Positions 18,209 through 27,796 are shown, counted from the first letter of the stretch. The stretch: DNA of 64,000 nucleotides from Acidobacteria bacterium UBA2161 (GCA_002328835.1 DCWN01000042.1:240381-304380), one strand, 5' to 3'. The notes: generated by a model not told the origin, from the letters alone. Program-made: numbers and translations.

Positions 18209-19129
18209 ATGACCGAGCGGACGCGCGCCGATTCGATCGATGCCGTTCACGCGATGCTCTCGGCCGAGCACTACGTGGCCGACCGAGGCCTCGCCACCTC
18301 GATCTTTCTCGCCCTGCGGCTCGGCCGGCCGCTCCTGCTCGAGGGCGAGGCCGGCGTCGGCAAGACCGAAGTCGCCAAGGCCCTCGCCTCGGCCCTCGGC
18401 GCCGAGCTCATCCGGCTCCAGTGCTACGAGGGGCTCGACGTCACCCACGCCGTGTACGAGTGGAACTACGCGCGCCAGTTGCTCGAGATCCGTCTCATGG
18501 AAGCTGGTGGCACCGTCGATCGGCACGCCGCGGCCCGCGAACTCTTCAGCGACGAGTTCTTGATCAAGCGGCCGCTGCTACGCGCTCTGGACAGCGACAA
18601 CGGCTCCGGCCAGGCCCCCGTCTTACTCATCGACGAACTGGACCGCGCGGATGAGGAATTCGAGGGCTACCTGCTCGAGCTGCTCTCGGACTTCCAGGTG
18701 TCCATCCCAGAACTCGGCACGGTGCGCGCCTCGACTCCGCCGGTCGTCATCATCACGTCGAATCGGACCCGCGAGCTGCACGATGCTCTGAAGCGGCGAT
18801 GCCTGTACTGCTGGATCGACTATCCCTCCTTCGAGAAGGAACTCGGCATCGTGACCACCCGGGTGCCGGACGCCCCGGCGCACCTGGCCGAGCAGGTCAC
18901 GGCCTTCGTGCAGGAACTGCGAACGGCCGAGCTCTACAAAGTCTCGGGGGTCTCCGAGACCCTCGATTGGATTGCGGCGCTCGTGGCGCTGGACAAGGAC
19001 GAACTGGACGCCGCCACGATCGACGAGACGCTCGGTATCATCCTCAAGAACCAGGAGGACCTCGATGCCGTCCGCGGCGAGCGGGTGCAGACGCTCCTGA
19101 ATCGCGGGAGGGCGCGGGGCCGTTCGTGA
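18209..19129 (+). CDS. coxD: MoxR-type AAA+ ATPase (CoxD-like)
   Basis: About 306 aa from ATG18209; a GTG five codons earlier is possible and neither has a strong ribosome site. Walker A is GEAGVGKTEVAK and Walker B is VLLIDELDRADEEFEG, followed by sensor-1 VVIITSNRTRELHD and the arginine-rich DALKRRCLYCWIDYP. MoxR/CoxD ATPases work with VWA partners in inserting or maturing the metal cofactor (in CO dehydrogenase, the Cu-S site). Its stop overlaps the GTG start of the VWA gene (GTGA). Confidence 0.88.
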   Translation: MTERTRADSIDAVHAMLSAEHYVADRGLATSIFLALRLGRPLLLEGEAGVGKTEVAKALASALGAELIRLQCYEGLDVTHAVYEWNYARQLLEIRLMEAGGTVDRHAAARELFSDEFLIKRPLLRALDSDNGSGQAPVLLIDELDRADEEFEGYLLELLSDFQVSIPELGTVRASTPPVVIITSNRTRELHDALKRRCLYCWIDYPSFEKELGIVTTRVPDAPAHLAEQVTAFVQELRTAELYKVSGVSETLDWIAALVALDKDELDAATIDETLGIILKNQEDLDAVRGERVQTLLNRGRARGRS

Positions 19130-20346
19130 GTGCGCTGTTCCGGAACCTGCTCCACTTCGCACGCCTGCTCCACGGCCTCGGCCTCGATGTGCCCGCCGGC
19201 CGCATGGTCGACGTCGGCCGGGCCTTGCAGAGCGTTGATCTCGGCGTGAGAGACGACGTCTACCACACGCTTCGCAGCCTCCTGGTGCATCGCAGGCGCG
19301 ACCTTGCCGTCTTCGACGAAGCGTTCCAGGTCTTCTGGCGCCCGGCGCGGGGCGACCGGACCCAGCTCGACCTGCGCGCCCTTGGCGAACGCCGAAAGTT
19401 CGGCGCGCCAGAGATGATCGGACCCGCAGGAGAGCAGGACGATGCGACGACGCGAGAGCCGATCGCTCGCGTCCAGCGCACCGCGCCAACCAGCGCCAGC
19501 AGCCAGGACGCGCTTCGCACGAAGGACTTCGCGGACTTCACGGCGGACGAGATCCTCGAGGCGGAGCGGATGCTCGCGCGCCTGGTGTGGACGCCACCCT
19601 CCCGGCCGACGCATCGATGGCACAGCGGCGCGGGCGGCGCGCTCGACCTCCGGCGGGCGCTCCGGGCCAGCACACGGCACGCCGGCGAGCCCATCGTACT
19701 GCCGACGCGGCGGCGCCGGACCCGGGCCCGGCCCCTGCTCCTGCTCTGCGACGTCAGCGGATCGATGGAGCGCTACACCCGGATGCTGCTCCAGTTCATC
19801 TATAGCGTCAGCGTCGGACGCGAGCGCGTCGAGGCATTCGTCTTCGCCACGCGGCTCTCCCGGCTCACACCGCTGCTCGAGCGCCGGGGGCCGGGTCGAG
19901 CCCTCGCTCGCCTGGCCCGGCATGTCCCCGACCTCGGCGGCGGCACGCGCACGGGCGAAGCGATCCGCACCTTTCACCGCACGTGGGCACGGCGCCTCGG
20001 CGTGCGTAGCGCCGTCGTCTTGTTGATCTCCGACGGCTGGGACCGCGGCGATCCCGAGCTGCTGCGCGAAGGGATGGCCCGGCTCCAGCGATCCTCTCAC
20101 CGGTTGATCTGGCTGAACCCACTCCTGGGAGCGCCGAGCTACACGCCGGCGACGCGCGGCATGCGGGCGGCCCTGCCCTACGTCGACGACTTCCTCCCGG
20201 CCCACAATCTGGTCAGCCTCGACGCGCTCGCGGCCCACCTCAACGCGCTGCCCGCCCGCGCCGGGCGGGGCGGAGTCGCGCTATTCTCACGAGCCGGCCA
20301 GGGACAGGTGCCGGAGGGACCGGTCGCGGCGACTTCATGGAACTGA
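19126..20346 (+). CDS. coxE: VWA-domain protein (CoxE-like)
   Basis: The 406-aa protein starts at GTG19126, overlapping the coxD stop. The C-terminal half is a von Willebrand A domain with the MIDAS motif DVSGSMERYT near residue 210, a second metal-contacting Thr in GGGTRTGEA and an Asp in LLISDGWDRGD. The N-terminal SALFRNLLHFARLLHGLGLD resembles the conserved start of CoxE proteins. It should act with the adjacent MoxR-type ATPase in maturing the molybdenum hydroxylase. Confidence 0.88.
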   Translation: MSALFRNLLHFARLLHGLGLDVPAGRMVDVGRALQSVDLGVRDDVYHTLRSLLVHRRRDLAVFDEAFQVFWRPARGDRTQLDLRALGERRKFGAPEMIGPAGEQDDATTREPIARVQRTAPTSASSQDALRTKDFADFTADEILEAERMLARLVWTPPSRPTHRWHSGAGGALDLRRALRASTRHAGEPIVLPTRRRRTRARPLLLLCDVSGSMERYTRMLLQFIYSVSVGRERVEAFVFATRLSRLTPLLERRGPGRALARLARHVPDLGGGTRTGEAIRTFHRTWARRLGVRSAVVLLISDGWDRGDPELLREGMARLQRSSHRLIWLNPLLGAPSYTPATRGMRAALPYVDDFLPAHNLVSLDALAAHLNALPARAGRGGVALFSRAGQGQVPEGPVAATSWN

Positions 20347-20777
20347 CTGCGTCGTATCGCTTCGACGTTCCGCCCGCGACGCTGTGGCCGCTGCTCGTCG
20401 ACCCTGCGGTCGTCGCCAGCTGCCTCCCCGGCTGCGAGGCCCTCGAGCCCGTCGGCCCCGATGCGTACCGCGCGGTCCTCACGGTTGGCATCGCCGCCGT
20501 CACCGGGCGCTACGAGGGCACGGTCACCCTGGCTGACCAGCGCCCACCTCATGCCTACCGGCTCGTCGTCACGGGCAAGGGACGCGCAGGCTTCGTCAAC
20601 GGCGAGGCCTCACTGGACCTTCAGGAGGACGGCGGCGGCACGCGGCTCGGCGTGCAGGGGCGGGCCGAAGTCGGCGGGACGATCGCCCGGGTCGGGCAAC
20701 GACTCCTGGGCTCGGCGTCGAAGATGATGATGGACGGCTTCTTCGAATGCCTCCGGAAGCGGACCGAGACAGGCTAG
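20337..20777 (+). CDS. coxG: SRPBCC-family subunit G (CoxG-like)
   Basis: This 146-aa protein overlaps coxE by 10 bp. It opens MELTASYRFDVPPATLWPLL, continues VVASCLPGCEALEPVG and YEGTVTLADQ, and ends in a helix SASKMMMDGFFECLRKR. These are hallmarks of the CO dehydrogenase subunit G (SRPBCC) family, which helps membrane association or maturation of the enzyme. Its TAG stop lies inside the left arm of the inverted-repeat element downstream. Confidence 0.88.
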   Translation: MELTASYRFDVPPATLWPLLVDPAVVASCLPGCEALEPVGPDAYRAVLTVGIAAVTGRYEGTVTLADQRPPHAYRLVVTGKGRAGFVNGEASLDLQEDGGGTRLGVQGRAEVGGTIARVGQRLLGSASKMMMDGFFECLRKRTETG

Positions 20778-20938
20778 AAGCGGTTTCAAGACCTCCGCCG
20801 GCATTCGGCCGCCGATGCATCCCGTCCTGCTGCGTTGCTCGTCGGTCGAATACGCCCGGTATTCTCGCTCCTCACGCCTTGCAGGCCGGGCGCCTCGGCG
20901 ACCTCGCTGCCACGCCGCAGGTCTTGAAACCACTTCTA
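20775..20938. repeat. Long inverted-repeat element between convergent coxG and hutH
   Basis: The ends form an imperfect inverted repeat of about 26 bp: TAGAAGCGGTTTCAAGACCT on the left, and TTAGAAGTGGTTTCAAGACC on the reverse complement of the right. Inside are smaller stems, for example GAATAC/GTATTC around GCCCG and GCAT..GGC/GCC..ATGC. The element occupies nearly the whole gap and includes the coxG stop codon. It could be a bidirectional terminator or a small palindromic repeat. Confidence 0.75.
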
Positions 20939-20965
20939 ACCCTTCGCGCCTTGGGCGCTCTCTCG

Positions 20966-22534
20966 CTAGCCGTTGCTCGGCAGCTGCAGCTCCGGCACGA
21001 ACGCCCGGCAGCGGCCGCTGTGCACGAGGGCCGTGATCGCCGCGATGTCGGGCGCCATTGCACGGTCGCGATCGTAGGCCGGCACCAGCGCACGCACCGC
21101 ATCCATGACCTGTCGCAGGCGATCGGTCGTCAGGAGCGGACGGCGAAATTCGACGCCCTGCACCGCCGCCAGCAGCTCGATGGCGACGATCCCGGCCGTG
21201 TTCTCGGCCATCTCGGTCAGCCGGCGGGCCGCAAACGTGGCCATGCTGACGTGGTCTTCCTGATTCGCGGAGGTCGGCAGCGAATCGACGCTGGCGGGGT
21301 GGGCCAGCGTCTTGTTCTCCGAGGCCAGCGCGGCCGCCGTCACCTGCCCGATCATGAAGCCCGACTCGACGCCGCCACGAGTCGTCAGGAACGGCGGCAG
21401 GCCACTCAGATGCGAATCGACGAGCAGGGCCACGCGCCGTTCTGACAGTGCCCCGAGTTCGGCGACCGCGATCGCGAGCATGTCCGCGGCCATCGCGACC
21501 GGCTCGGCGTGGAAATTTCCTCCTGACAGCACTTCGCCGCTGTCGGCAAAGACCAGCGGATTGTCAGTCACTGCATTGGCCTCGGCCTCGAGAATGCCGG
21601 CCGCCGAGGCGACGAGGTCCAGGCAGGCGCCCATCACCTGCGGCTGGCAGCGCAGCGAATACGGATCCTGCACACGACCGCAGTCACGATGCGACTCGCG
21701 GATTGCGCTGCCGGAGAGTAGAGCCCGAAACGCCGAGGCTATGTCGATCTGGCCGCGTTGACCGCGCAGCAGTTGGATCCGCTCGTCGAACGGCACGTCA
21801 CTGCCCTGGACGGCCTCGACGCTCAGCGCGCCGGCCAGAACGGCGGCGGCCAAGAGGTTCTCGATCGCGAAGAGGCCCTTCAGGGCCAGGGCCGTCGAGA
21901 CCTGGGTGCCGTTGACAAGGGCCAGGCCTTCCTTGGGGCCGAGTTCGATCCGCTCGAGCCCCGCCGCCCGCAACCCTTCGGCGGCGGGCATCGCCGTGCC
22001 CCGATGCCTGACCTCACCTTCGCCGATCAGCGCGCCCGCCAGATGCGCCAGCGGGGCCAGATCGCCCGACGCGCCGACCGAGCCCTTCGCCGGGATGACC
22101 GGGTAGACTTCGTGCTCGAGCATTCCGACCAATGCTTCAACCAGACTCGTGCGCACACCCGAGCATCCGCGGGCCAGGCCGACCGCCTTCAGCATCAGCA
22201 CCAGCCGCACGGTCGCGTCACCCAGCGGGTCACCGACACCGGCCGAGTGCGACCGCACGAGATTCGTCTGCAACGCCTTCAGTTGGTCGGGATCGACGAC
22301 GGTCTGCGCCAGCTGCCCGAACCCGGTATTGATGCCGTAGACTACGCGCTCCTCGCGCACCACCGCCGCCACCGTGGCCCGGGCGGCGTCGATGGCCGCG
22401 CGCGTTGCCGGACCCAGCGTGAGTCGAGCCGGCGCTTCGTAGACCCGCCGCCACCCAGCCAGCACCACGGCGTCTGCCGGGTTCGCCAGCGCGATCGAGT
22501 ACGGCTGCCCCTTCGCCTCGTGCGCTTCGCTCAT
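20966..22534 (-). CDS. hutH: Histidine ammonia-lyase
   Basis: This 522-aa enzyme deaminates L-histidine to urocanate, the first step of histidine degradation. The electrophilic MIO prosthetic group forms from the Ala-Ser-Gly of GSVGASGDLAPLAHL near residue 150. YGINTGFGQLA near the N-terminus and a QEDHVSM motif near residue 425 are also family-typical. Length is normal. Its start overlaps the hutU stop by 4 bp, so it is the last gene of the hutF-C-U-H operon. Confidence 0.95.
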   Translation of the reverse strand: MSEAHEAKGQPYSIALANPADAVVLAGWRRVYEAPARLTLGPATRAAIDAARATVAAVVREERVVYGINTGFGQLAQTVVDPDQLKALQTNLVRSHSAGVGDPLGDATVRLVLMLKAVGLARGCSGVRTSLVEALVGMLEHEVYPVIPAKGSVGASGDLAPLAHLAGALIGEGEVRHRGTAMPAAEGLRAAGLERIELGPKEGLALVNGTQVSTALALKGLFAIENLLAAAVLAGALSVEAVQGSDVPFDERIQLLRGQRGQIDIASAFRALLSGSAIRESHRDCGRVQDPYSLRCQPQVMGACLDLVASAAGILEAEANAVTDNPLVFADSGEVLSGGNFHAEPVAMAADMLAIAVAELGALSERRVALLVDSHLSGLPPFLTTRGGVESGFMIGQVTAAALASENKTLAHPASVDSLPTSANQEDHVSMATFAARRLTEMAENTAGIVAIELLAAVQGVEFRRPLLTTDRLRQVMDAVRALVPAYDRDRAMAPDIAAITALVHSGRCRAFVPELQLPSNG

Positions 22535-24231
22535 TCGCCCTCACCACCCGCCGGGCCGTCGCTCCCCAGCATCGGGAGGGTCAGGCCGTGTTCGCGCGCG
22601 CAGGCAATCGCCTCGGGATAGCCGGCATCGGCATGCCGCATCACGCCGCTGGCCGGGTCATTCCATAGCACGCGCTCGATCCGGCGCGCCGCCTCCGGCG
22701 TACCGTCACAGACCACGACGAGTCCCGCGTGCTGGGAATACCCGATGCCCACGCCGCCACCGTGATGGAACGAGACCCACGTCGCCCCACTCGCCGTGTT
22801 CAACAGGGCGTTGAGGAGCGGCCAGTCCGAAACCGCGTCCGAGCCGTCGCGCATCGCTTCGGTCTCCCGGTTGGGACTGGCGACCGACCCGCTGTCCAGG
22901 TGGTCCCGTCCGATGACGACCGGCGCATCGAGTTCGCCGCGCGCGACCATCTCGTTGAATGCCAGCCCCAGCCGATCTCGCTGCCCCAGCCCCACCCAGC
23001 AGATCCTCGCCGGAAGACCCTGAAACGCGATCCGCTCGCGCGCCATGTCCAGCCAGTTGTGCAGGTGCGGGTCGTCCGGAATCAATTCCTTGACGCGCCG
23101 GTCGGTCTTGTAGATGTCCTCCGGATTCCCCGAAAGCGCCGCCCACCGGAAGGGCCCGACGCCACGACAGAAGAGCGGACGGATGTAGGCGGGAACGAAG
23201 CCCGGGAAGGCGAACGCGTCGGCGCATCCCCCTTCGAGCGCCATCTGCCTGATGTTGTTGCCGTAGTCGAACGTGGGCACGCCCATCCGATGGAAGGCGA
23301 TCATCGCCTCGACATGCTGCACCATCGATGTCAGCGCAGCCTGCTTCACCGCCTCGGGATCCGCGTCGCGACGTTCCGCCCACTGCTCGAGCGTCCAGCC
23401 GACCGGCAGGTAGCCGTTGACGGGATCGTGCGCCGACGTCTGGTCGGTCACGGCGTCCGGCCGGACGCCGCGCGCGACCAGTTCGGGCAGCACCTCGGCA
23501 GCATTGCCCACGAGGCCCACCGACACCACCTCGCGCCGCGCGACCGCGGCCTGCACGATCGCCAGCGCGTCGTCGAGATCAGCGGCGCGTTTGTCGAGGT
23601 AGCCGGTTACCAACCGACGCTCGATTTGATCGGGCCGACACTCGACCGCGAGCATCGACGCCCCGGCCATCGTCGCCGCCAACGGCTGCGCGCCGCCCAT
23701 CCCGCCGAGCCCGGCCGTGAGGATCCACCGTCCAGCCAGGTCGCCATCGAAGTGCTGCCGGCCCATCTCGCCGAACGTTTCGTAGGTGCCCTGGACGATC
23801 CCCTGACTCCCGATGTAGATCCAGGATCCGGCCGTCATCTGCCCGAACATCATCAGTCCGCGCAGGTCGAGTTCGTGGAACTGCTCCCACGTCGCCCAGT
23901 GGGGGACGAGATTCGAGTTCGCGATCAGGACGCGAGGAGCGTCGGCCTGCGTCCGGAACACCCCGACCGGTTTGCCCGACTGGACGAGCAGCGTCTCGTC
24001 CGAGGCCAGAGCCCTCAACGCCTCGACGATCCGCTCGTAGCAGGCCCAGTTCCTCGCCGCGCGGCCGATCCCACCGTAGACGACGAGATCCTCCGGCCGC
24101 TCCGCCACCTCCGGGTCGAGATTGTTCATGAGCATCCGCAGCGGCGCCTCGGTCTGCCACGACCGCGCGCTGAGCTCCACGCCACGCGGCGCCCGGATCG
24201 GCGGCCGCGCCTTCTCTGTCGGTACTGCCAT
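22531..24231 (-). CDS. hutU: Urocanate hydratase
   Basis: This 566-aa enzyme converts urocanate to imidazolonepropionate using tightly bound NAD+. Family motifs include YGGIGRAARNWACYERIVEA, GSWIYIGSQGIVQGTYETF, the glycine-rich TAGLGGMGGAQPLAATMAGA and the C-terminal GATWVSFHHGGGVGIGYSQH. It begins 11 bp downstream of the hutC stop and overlaps hutH, as expected for one transcript. Confidence 0.95.
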   Translation of the reverse strand: MAVPTEKARPPIRAPRGVELSARSWQTEAPLRMLMNNLDPEVAERPEDLVVYGGIGRAARNWACYERIVEALRALASDETLLVQSGKPVGVFRTQADAPRVLIANSNLVPHWATWEQFHELDLRGLMMFGQMTAGSWIYIGSQGIVQGTYETFGEMGRQHFDGDLAGRWILTAGLGGMGGAQPLAATMAGASMLAVECRPDQIERRLVTGYLDKRAADLDDALAIVQAAVARREVVSVGLVGNAAEVLPELVARGVRPDAVTDQTSAHDPVNGYLPVGWTLEQWAERRDADPEAVKQAALTSMVQHVEAMIAFHRMGVPTFDYGNNIRQMALEGGCADAFAFPGFVPAYIRPLFCRGVGPFRWAALSGNPEDIYKTDRRVKELIPDDPHLHNWLDMARERIAFQGLPARICWVGLGQRDRLGLAFNEMVARGELDAPVVIGRDHLDSGSVASPNRETEAMRDGSDAVSDWPLLNALLNTASGATWVSFHHGGGVGIGYSQHAGLVVVCDGTPEAARRIERVLWNDPASGVMRHADAGYPEAIACAREHGLTLPMLGSDGPAGGEGE

Positions 24232-24242
24232 CCCTCACCTCC

Positions 24243-24998
24243 CTAGCGACCCGCGGCGCGAAGCCGGGGCCGAGACGTGACCGCCGGCTCGAATCGACCA
24301 CCCAGCCGATACCGCGTTCCCGGGTGCTGCAGCCGGGCCGTCGACGCGAGCGCCCCGCCGGCCCAGACCCACCGCAGCAGCGTGAGGCAAGGCTCCCCGG
24401 CCGGCATCTTCAGCAGCCGTCGGACCCGCCGCGTCGGCATCACCGCCTGGACGACGTGCTCGACCTCCTGGATCGGCGCGACGCGCGCCAGGTACTCGCT
24501 CGCGGTGATCTCGGTGAAGTCGAGCGCCAGGTAGTCGGGCGCGGCATGCGGATCGACGTAGCGCTCCTCGAGCTGGACCGGCAGGCCGTTCTCGGCATGC
24601 ACGATCACCGAATGAAACATCGGGCGGCCCGGCGGCAGATCGAACGTGCGCGCGGCCTCCGGGTCGAGCCGGACCTTCCCGAGCTCGACGACCCGCGAGG
24701 CGTGCCGCCCGCCGCGCGCGCGGATGTCGTCCGCCACGTTTCTCAACTCCAGCGGATGCGCCTGCGCCGGTGTCGCCACGAACGAACCGACGCCCGCGAT
24801 CCGCACGACCCTGCCCTCGGACGACAGTTCCCGGATCGCGCGGTTAACCGTCATCCGCGAGACCTTGAGGCGACGGGTCAACTCGTGCTCCGACGGAATG
24901 CGCTCACCGGCCTGCAGCCGGCCCGAATCGATCCGGTCGAGGACGTGGCGCTTGACCACCTCGTACAGCGGCGCGGGCGGGCGTTTCCGGCTCGTCAT
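24243..24998 (-). CDS. hutC: GntR/HutC-family histidine-utilisation repressor
   Basis: The 251-aa regulator starts at ATG24998, chosen because the preceding frame is unrelated and a GGGAGA element is nearby. The N-terminal winged helix (IPSEHELTRRLKVSRMTVNR, about residues 30-50) is of GntR type, and the C-terminal UTRA ligand domain holds VEHVVQAVMPTRRVRRLLKM and CLTLLRWVW. In characterised systems HutC binds hut operators and is released by urocanate. The palindromes between hutF and hutI are the obvious target. Autoregulation is likely because it lies within the hutF-U-H operon. Confidence 0.9.
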   Translation of the reverse strand: MTSRKRPPAPLYEVVKRHVLDRIDSGRLQAGERIPSEHELTRRLKVSRMTVNRAIRELSSEGRVVRIAGVGSFVATPAQAHPLELRNVADDIRARGGRHASRVVELGKVRLDPEAARTFDLPPGRPMFHSVIVHAENGLPVQLEERYVDPHAAPDYLALDFTEITASEYLARVAPIQEVEHVVQAVMPTRRVRRLLKMPAGEPCLTLLRWVWAGGALASTARLQHPGTRYRLGGRFEPAVTSRPRLRAAGR

Positions 24999-25029
24999 CA
25001 GCGGCCCGTCTCCCTTCGCAGCTGCGCCC

Positions 25030-26409
25030 TCATCGCCAACCCGCCAGGGTCTCCCGATAGGATTCGAGAATCTCGGCTTCCAGGCGATGGTGGCCATCGC
25101 GCACGACCCACTCGCCCCCGACCATGACGTGTCTGACCGGGCTCTCGTGCGACGCAAAGAGCCAGCTGTCGATCAGCTCATCGCCGACTCGACCCGTCAG
25201 GCTCGGATGCGCGGCATCGAGGACGATCAGATCCGCCCGGCAGCCGGGTGCGATCGCGCCAATCGGGCGACCCAGCGCTTGCGCCCCACCGGCGAGGCCG
25301 GCTTTCCAGAGTTCCGCTCCGGCGTGCCGCGTCCCCGCCTCCCCGCCACCCGCTCTGACGCGCCGCCGCGTCGTCAGACGCTGGCCGTACTCGAGGCAGC
25401 AGAGCTCGGCCGACGGCGTGACCGTCACGTTGCTGTCGGAACCGACGCCAAACCGCCCTCCCGCCGCGACGAACGCGTCGAGCGGGAAGACACCGTCGCC
25501 GAGGTTCGCCTCGGTCGTCGGGCAGAGCCCGACGACCGCCCCCGAGCGTGCCAGCGCGACCACCTCGGCCTCGTCGATGTGGGTCGCATGGACGAGACAC
25601 CAGCGAGGGTCGACGCCAACCTCGTCGAGCAGCCACGCGACGGGCCGCGCACCGGTCGCGGCCAGACACTCCTCCACCTCCGCAACCTGCTCGGCCGCAT
25701 GGAGATGCCGGGGCATCGATTCGTCGAGGCCCTCGAGCGCCTGGTGCAGCATGTCGGGCGGCACGGCCCGCAGACTGTGCAGCGCCGCGCCGACGCGCGC
25801 GTTCGGCATCTCTCGGCTCGCCAGGCCACAGGCGGTGATGATGGCGCGCCAGCTCTCCACCGAATTGACGAACCGCCGCTGCTCGGTCCGAGCATTGGTC
25901 TGGCCGAACCCGGCCCGGGCGTAGAGGACCGGAAGGTGGGTCAGACCGATGCCCACCCGCGACGCCGTCGCAAGAACGCTCAGCGACAACCGTGCCGCCT
26001 CGTCATGCGGCGAGCCGTCGGGCTGATGGTGCAGGTAGTGGAACTCGCCCACGGCGGTGTAGCCGGCCTTCAGCATCTCGACGAAGAGCTGGCCGGCCAC
26101 GGCCTCGAGCGCCTCGGGTCCCATCCGGTTGGCGAACCGGTACATCACCTCACGCCAGGACCAGAAGTCGGCGCCGGCTGCACCCGCTTCGGCCAGGCCC
26201 GCCATCGCGCGCTGGAAGGCGTGGGAGTGGACGTTGGGCATGCCCGGCACGGCCGGACCACCCACGACCTCCGCGCCGTCGGCGTCGGCCACTGCATCCG
26301 GGGTCACCGACTCGATGTCGCCCGAGGGTGCGACCTCCACGCGGACCGAGTGCCGCCAGCCGTCTGGCAGAAGCGCCGATTCGAGGTGGAAGGTCCGGGC
26401 GTCCGACAT
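25030..26409 (-). CDS. hutF: Formimidoylglutamate deiminase
   Basis: This 459-aa amidohydrolase carries VPGMPNVHSHAFQRAMAG (metal-binding HxH), a His in HLHAAEQVAEVEECL, HATHIDEAEV and the CPTTEANLGDGVFP motif characteristic of formimino-L-glutamate deiminases. It converts formimidoylglutamate to N-formylglutamate plus ammonia. The locus therefore follows the HutF route and should need an N-formylglutamate deformylase (HutG), which is not in the window. The start codon overlaps the predicted operator. Confidence 0.92.
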   Translation of the reverse strand: MSDARTFHLESALLPDGWRHSVRVEVAPSGDIESVTPDAVADADGAEVVGGPAVPGMPNVHSHAFQRAMAGLAEAGAAGADFWSWREVMYRFANRMGPEALEAVAGQLFVEMLKAGYTAVGEFHYLHHQPDGSPHDEAARLSLSVLATASRVGIGLTHLPVLYARAGFGQTNARTEQRRFVNSVESWRAIITACGLASREMPNARVGAALHSLRAVPPDMLHQALEGLDESMPRHLHAAEQVAEVEECLAATGARPVAWLLDEVGVDPRWCLVHATHIDEAEVVALARSGAVVGLCPTTEANLGDGVFPLDAFVAAGGRFGVGSDSNVTVTPSAELCCLEYGQRLTTRRRVRAGGGEAGTRHAGAELWKAGLAGGAQALGRPIGAIAPGCRADLIVLDAAHPSLTGRVGDELIDSWLFASHESPVRHVMVGGEWVVRDGHHRLEAEILESYRETLAGWR

Positions 26410-26428
26410 ATACAGACCTGTATATACA
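26408..26428. promoter_or_regulatory. Palindromic HutC-type operator between hutF and hutI
   Basis: ATATACAGACCTGTATAT (26408-26425) is an almost perfect 18-bp palindrome. The overlapping TGTATATACA (26419-26428) is a perfect 10-bp palindrome with the TGTA...TACA core of GntR/HutC-type sites. The site covers the hutF start codon and lies about 20 bp before hutI, so binding could repress both divergent units. Confidence 0.65.
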
Positions 26429-26446
26429 TGTTAGCATGCCGACACC

Positions 26447-27715
26447 ATGCCGCGCTGGGATGAATTGTGGCTCGACACCCACCTGGCGACGATGGCGCCG
26501 GGGGGCACCGCCTACGGCGCCATCACCGACGGTGCGCTCGCCGTCCAGGGTGAGCGGATCGCGTGGGTCGGCCGCCGCGCCGACCTGCCCGACGCTCCCG
26601 ACCAGCTCGCGAGCCGCGTGACCGCGCTCGCAGGCGCCTGGCTCACGCCGGGCCTCGTCGACTGCCATACCCATCTGGTGTTTGGCGGCCACCGAGCGGC
26701 GGAGTTTCAGCGCCGGCTGCAGGGTGAGAGCTACGAGTCGATCGCGCGTCAAGGCGGCGGCATCCTCAGCACGGTCGACGCCACCCGCGCCGCCTCAGAA
26801 GACCAACTCACCACCACCGCCACGGCCCGCCTCGCGACGCTCCACGCCGAGGGGGTCACGACCGTCGAAATCAAGTCGGGCTACGGACTGGACCTCGACA
26901 CGGAACTGAAGATGCTGCGCGCCGCCCGCCGGGTGGCCGATCGCTTCCCGGGCACGGTGCGCACGACGTTTCTGGGCGCCCACGCCATCCCGAGGGAATA
27001 CCAGGGGAGTGCCGACGACTACGTCGAGAGCGTCTGCCGCCAGATGCTGCCGGCGGTCATCGAGGCCGGACTGGCAGAGGCCGTCGACGTCTTCTGCGAG
27101 CGGATCGCCTTCACGCCGGCCCAGACCGCCACGGTCTTCGAGGCGGCGCGCGCCGCCGCGCTTGCCGTGAAGCTGCATGCCGATCAACTCTCGGACTCGA
27201 ATGGCGCCGCCCTCGCGGCGCGCTACGGTGCCCTGTCCGCCGACCACCTGGAGTACGCCAGCGTCGAGGGCATCCAGGCGATGGCCGAGGCGGGCACCAC
27301 CGCCGTTCTGCTGCCCGCGGCGTCGTACTTCACACATGCGGACAGGTTTCCGCCGATCGCCCGGTTTCGCTCGGCCGGCGTGCCGATGGCACTCGCAACC
27401 GACTGCAACCCGGGGTCGGCGCCCGCCACATCACTCGTGCTGATGCTCAACCTGGCCTGCACCCTCTTCCGGATGACGCCGGAAGAGGCGCTCGCTGGCG
27501 TCACGCGCCATGCCGCGCGTGCCCTCGGATTGTCGGACCGGGGCACGCTCGAGATCGGCCAGCGGGCCGACCTCGCTGTCTGGGCGATCGACGAACCGGC
27601 GGAATTGAGCTACTGGATCGGGGCCAATCCGTGCATCGGCGTCATCTGCGGCGGCCAGCGCGTCCTGACGCGGCCGGCGTCTGATGGCGCCACGGACCGC
27701 CCCGGCCCGGTCTGA
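26447..27715 (+). CDS. hutI: Imidazolonepropionase
   Basis: This 422-aa enzyme hydrolyses imidazolonepropionate to formimidoylglutamate. It has the amidohydrolase metal site DCHTHLVFGGHRAAEFQRRL, the substrate loop GESYESIARQGGGI, VEIKSGYGLDLDTELKML, LHADQLSDSNGA and late-strand TDCNPGSAPATSL. It is transcribed divergently from the rest of the hut genes across a shared operator. No ribosome site is obvious in the short leader, so translation may be leaderless or weakly initiated. Confidence 0.94.
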   Translation: MPRWDELWLDTHLATMAPGGTAYGAITDGALAVQGERIAWVGRRADLPDAPDQLASRVTALAGAWLTPGLVDCHTHLVFGGHRAAEFQRRLQGESYESIARQGGGILSTVDATRAASEDQLTTTATARLATLHAEGVTTVEIKSGYGLDLDTELKMLRAARRVADRFPGTVRTTFLGAHAIPREYQGSADDYVESVCRQMLPAVIEAGLAEAVDVFCERIAFTPAQTATVFEAARAAALAVKLHADQLSDSNGAALAARYGALSADHLEYASVEGIQAMAEAGTTAVLLPAASYFTHADRFPPIARFRSAGVPMALATDCNPGSAPATSLVLMLNLACTLFRMTPEEALAGVTRHAARALGLSDRGTLEIGQRADLAVWAIDEPAELSYWIGANPCIGVICGGQRVLTRPASDGATDRPGPV

Positions 27716-27796
27716 ATCCGGGCGGCGGGTCCCTGGTATACTTCCCTATTCTCGTTGGACATATCGGTCCAGACATTCCACGGGGGAGGAATGCTC

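Noticed and set aside
20610..20933. Minus-strand frame running through the inverted-repeat element
   Set aside because: It overlaps coxG and the palindromic element and shows no domain; explained by the repeat.
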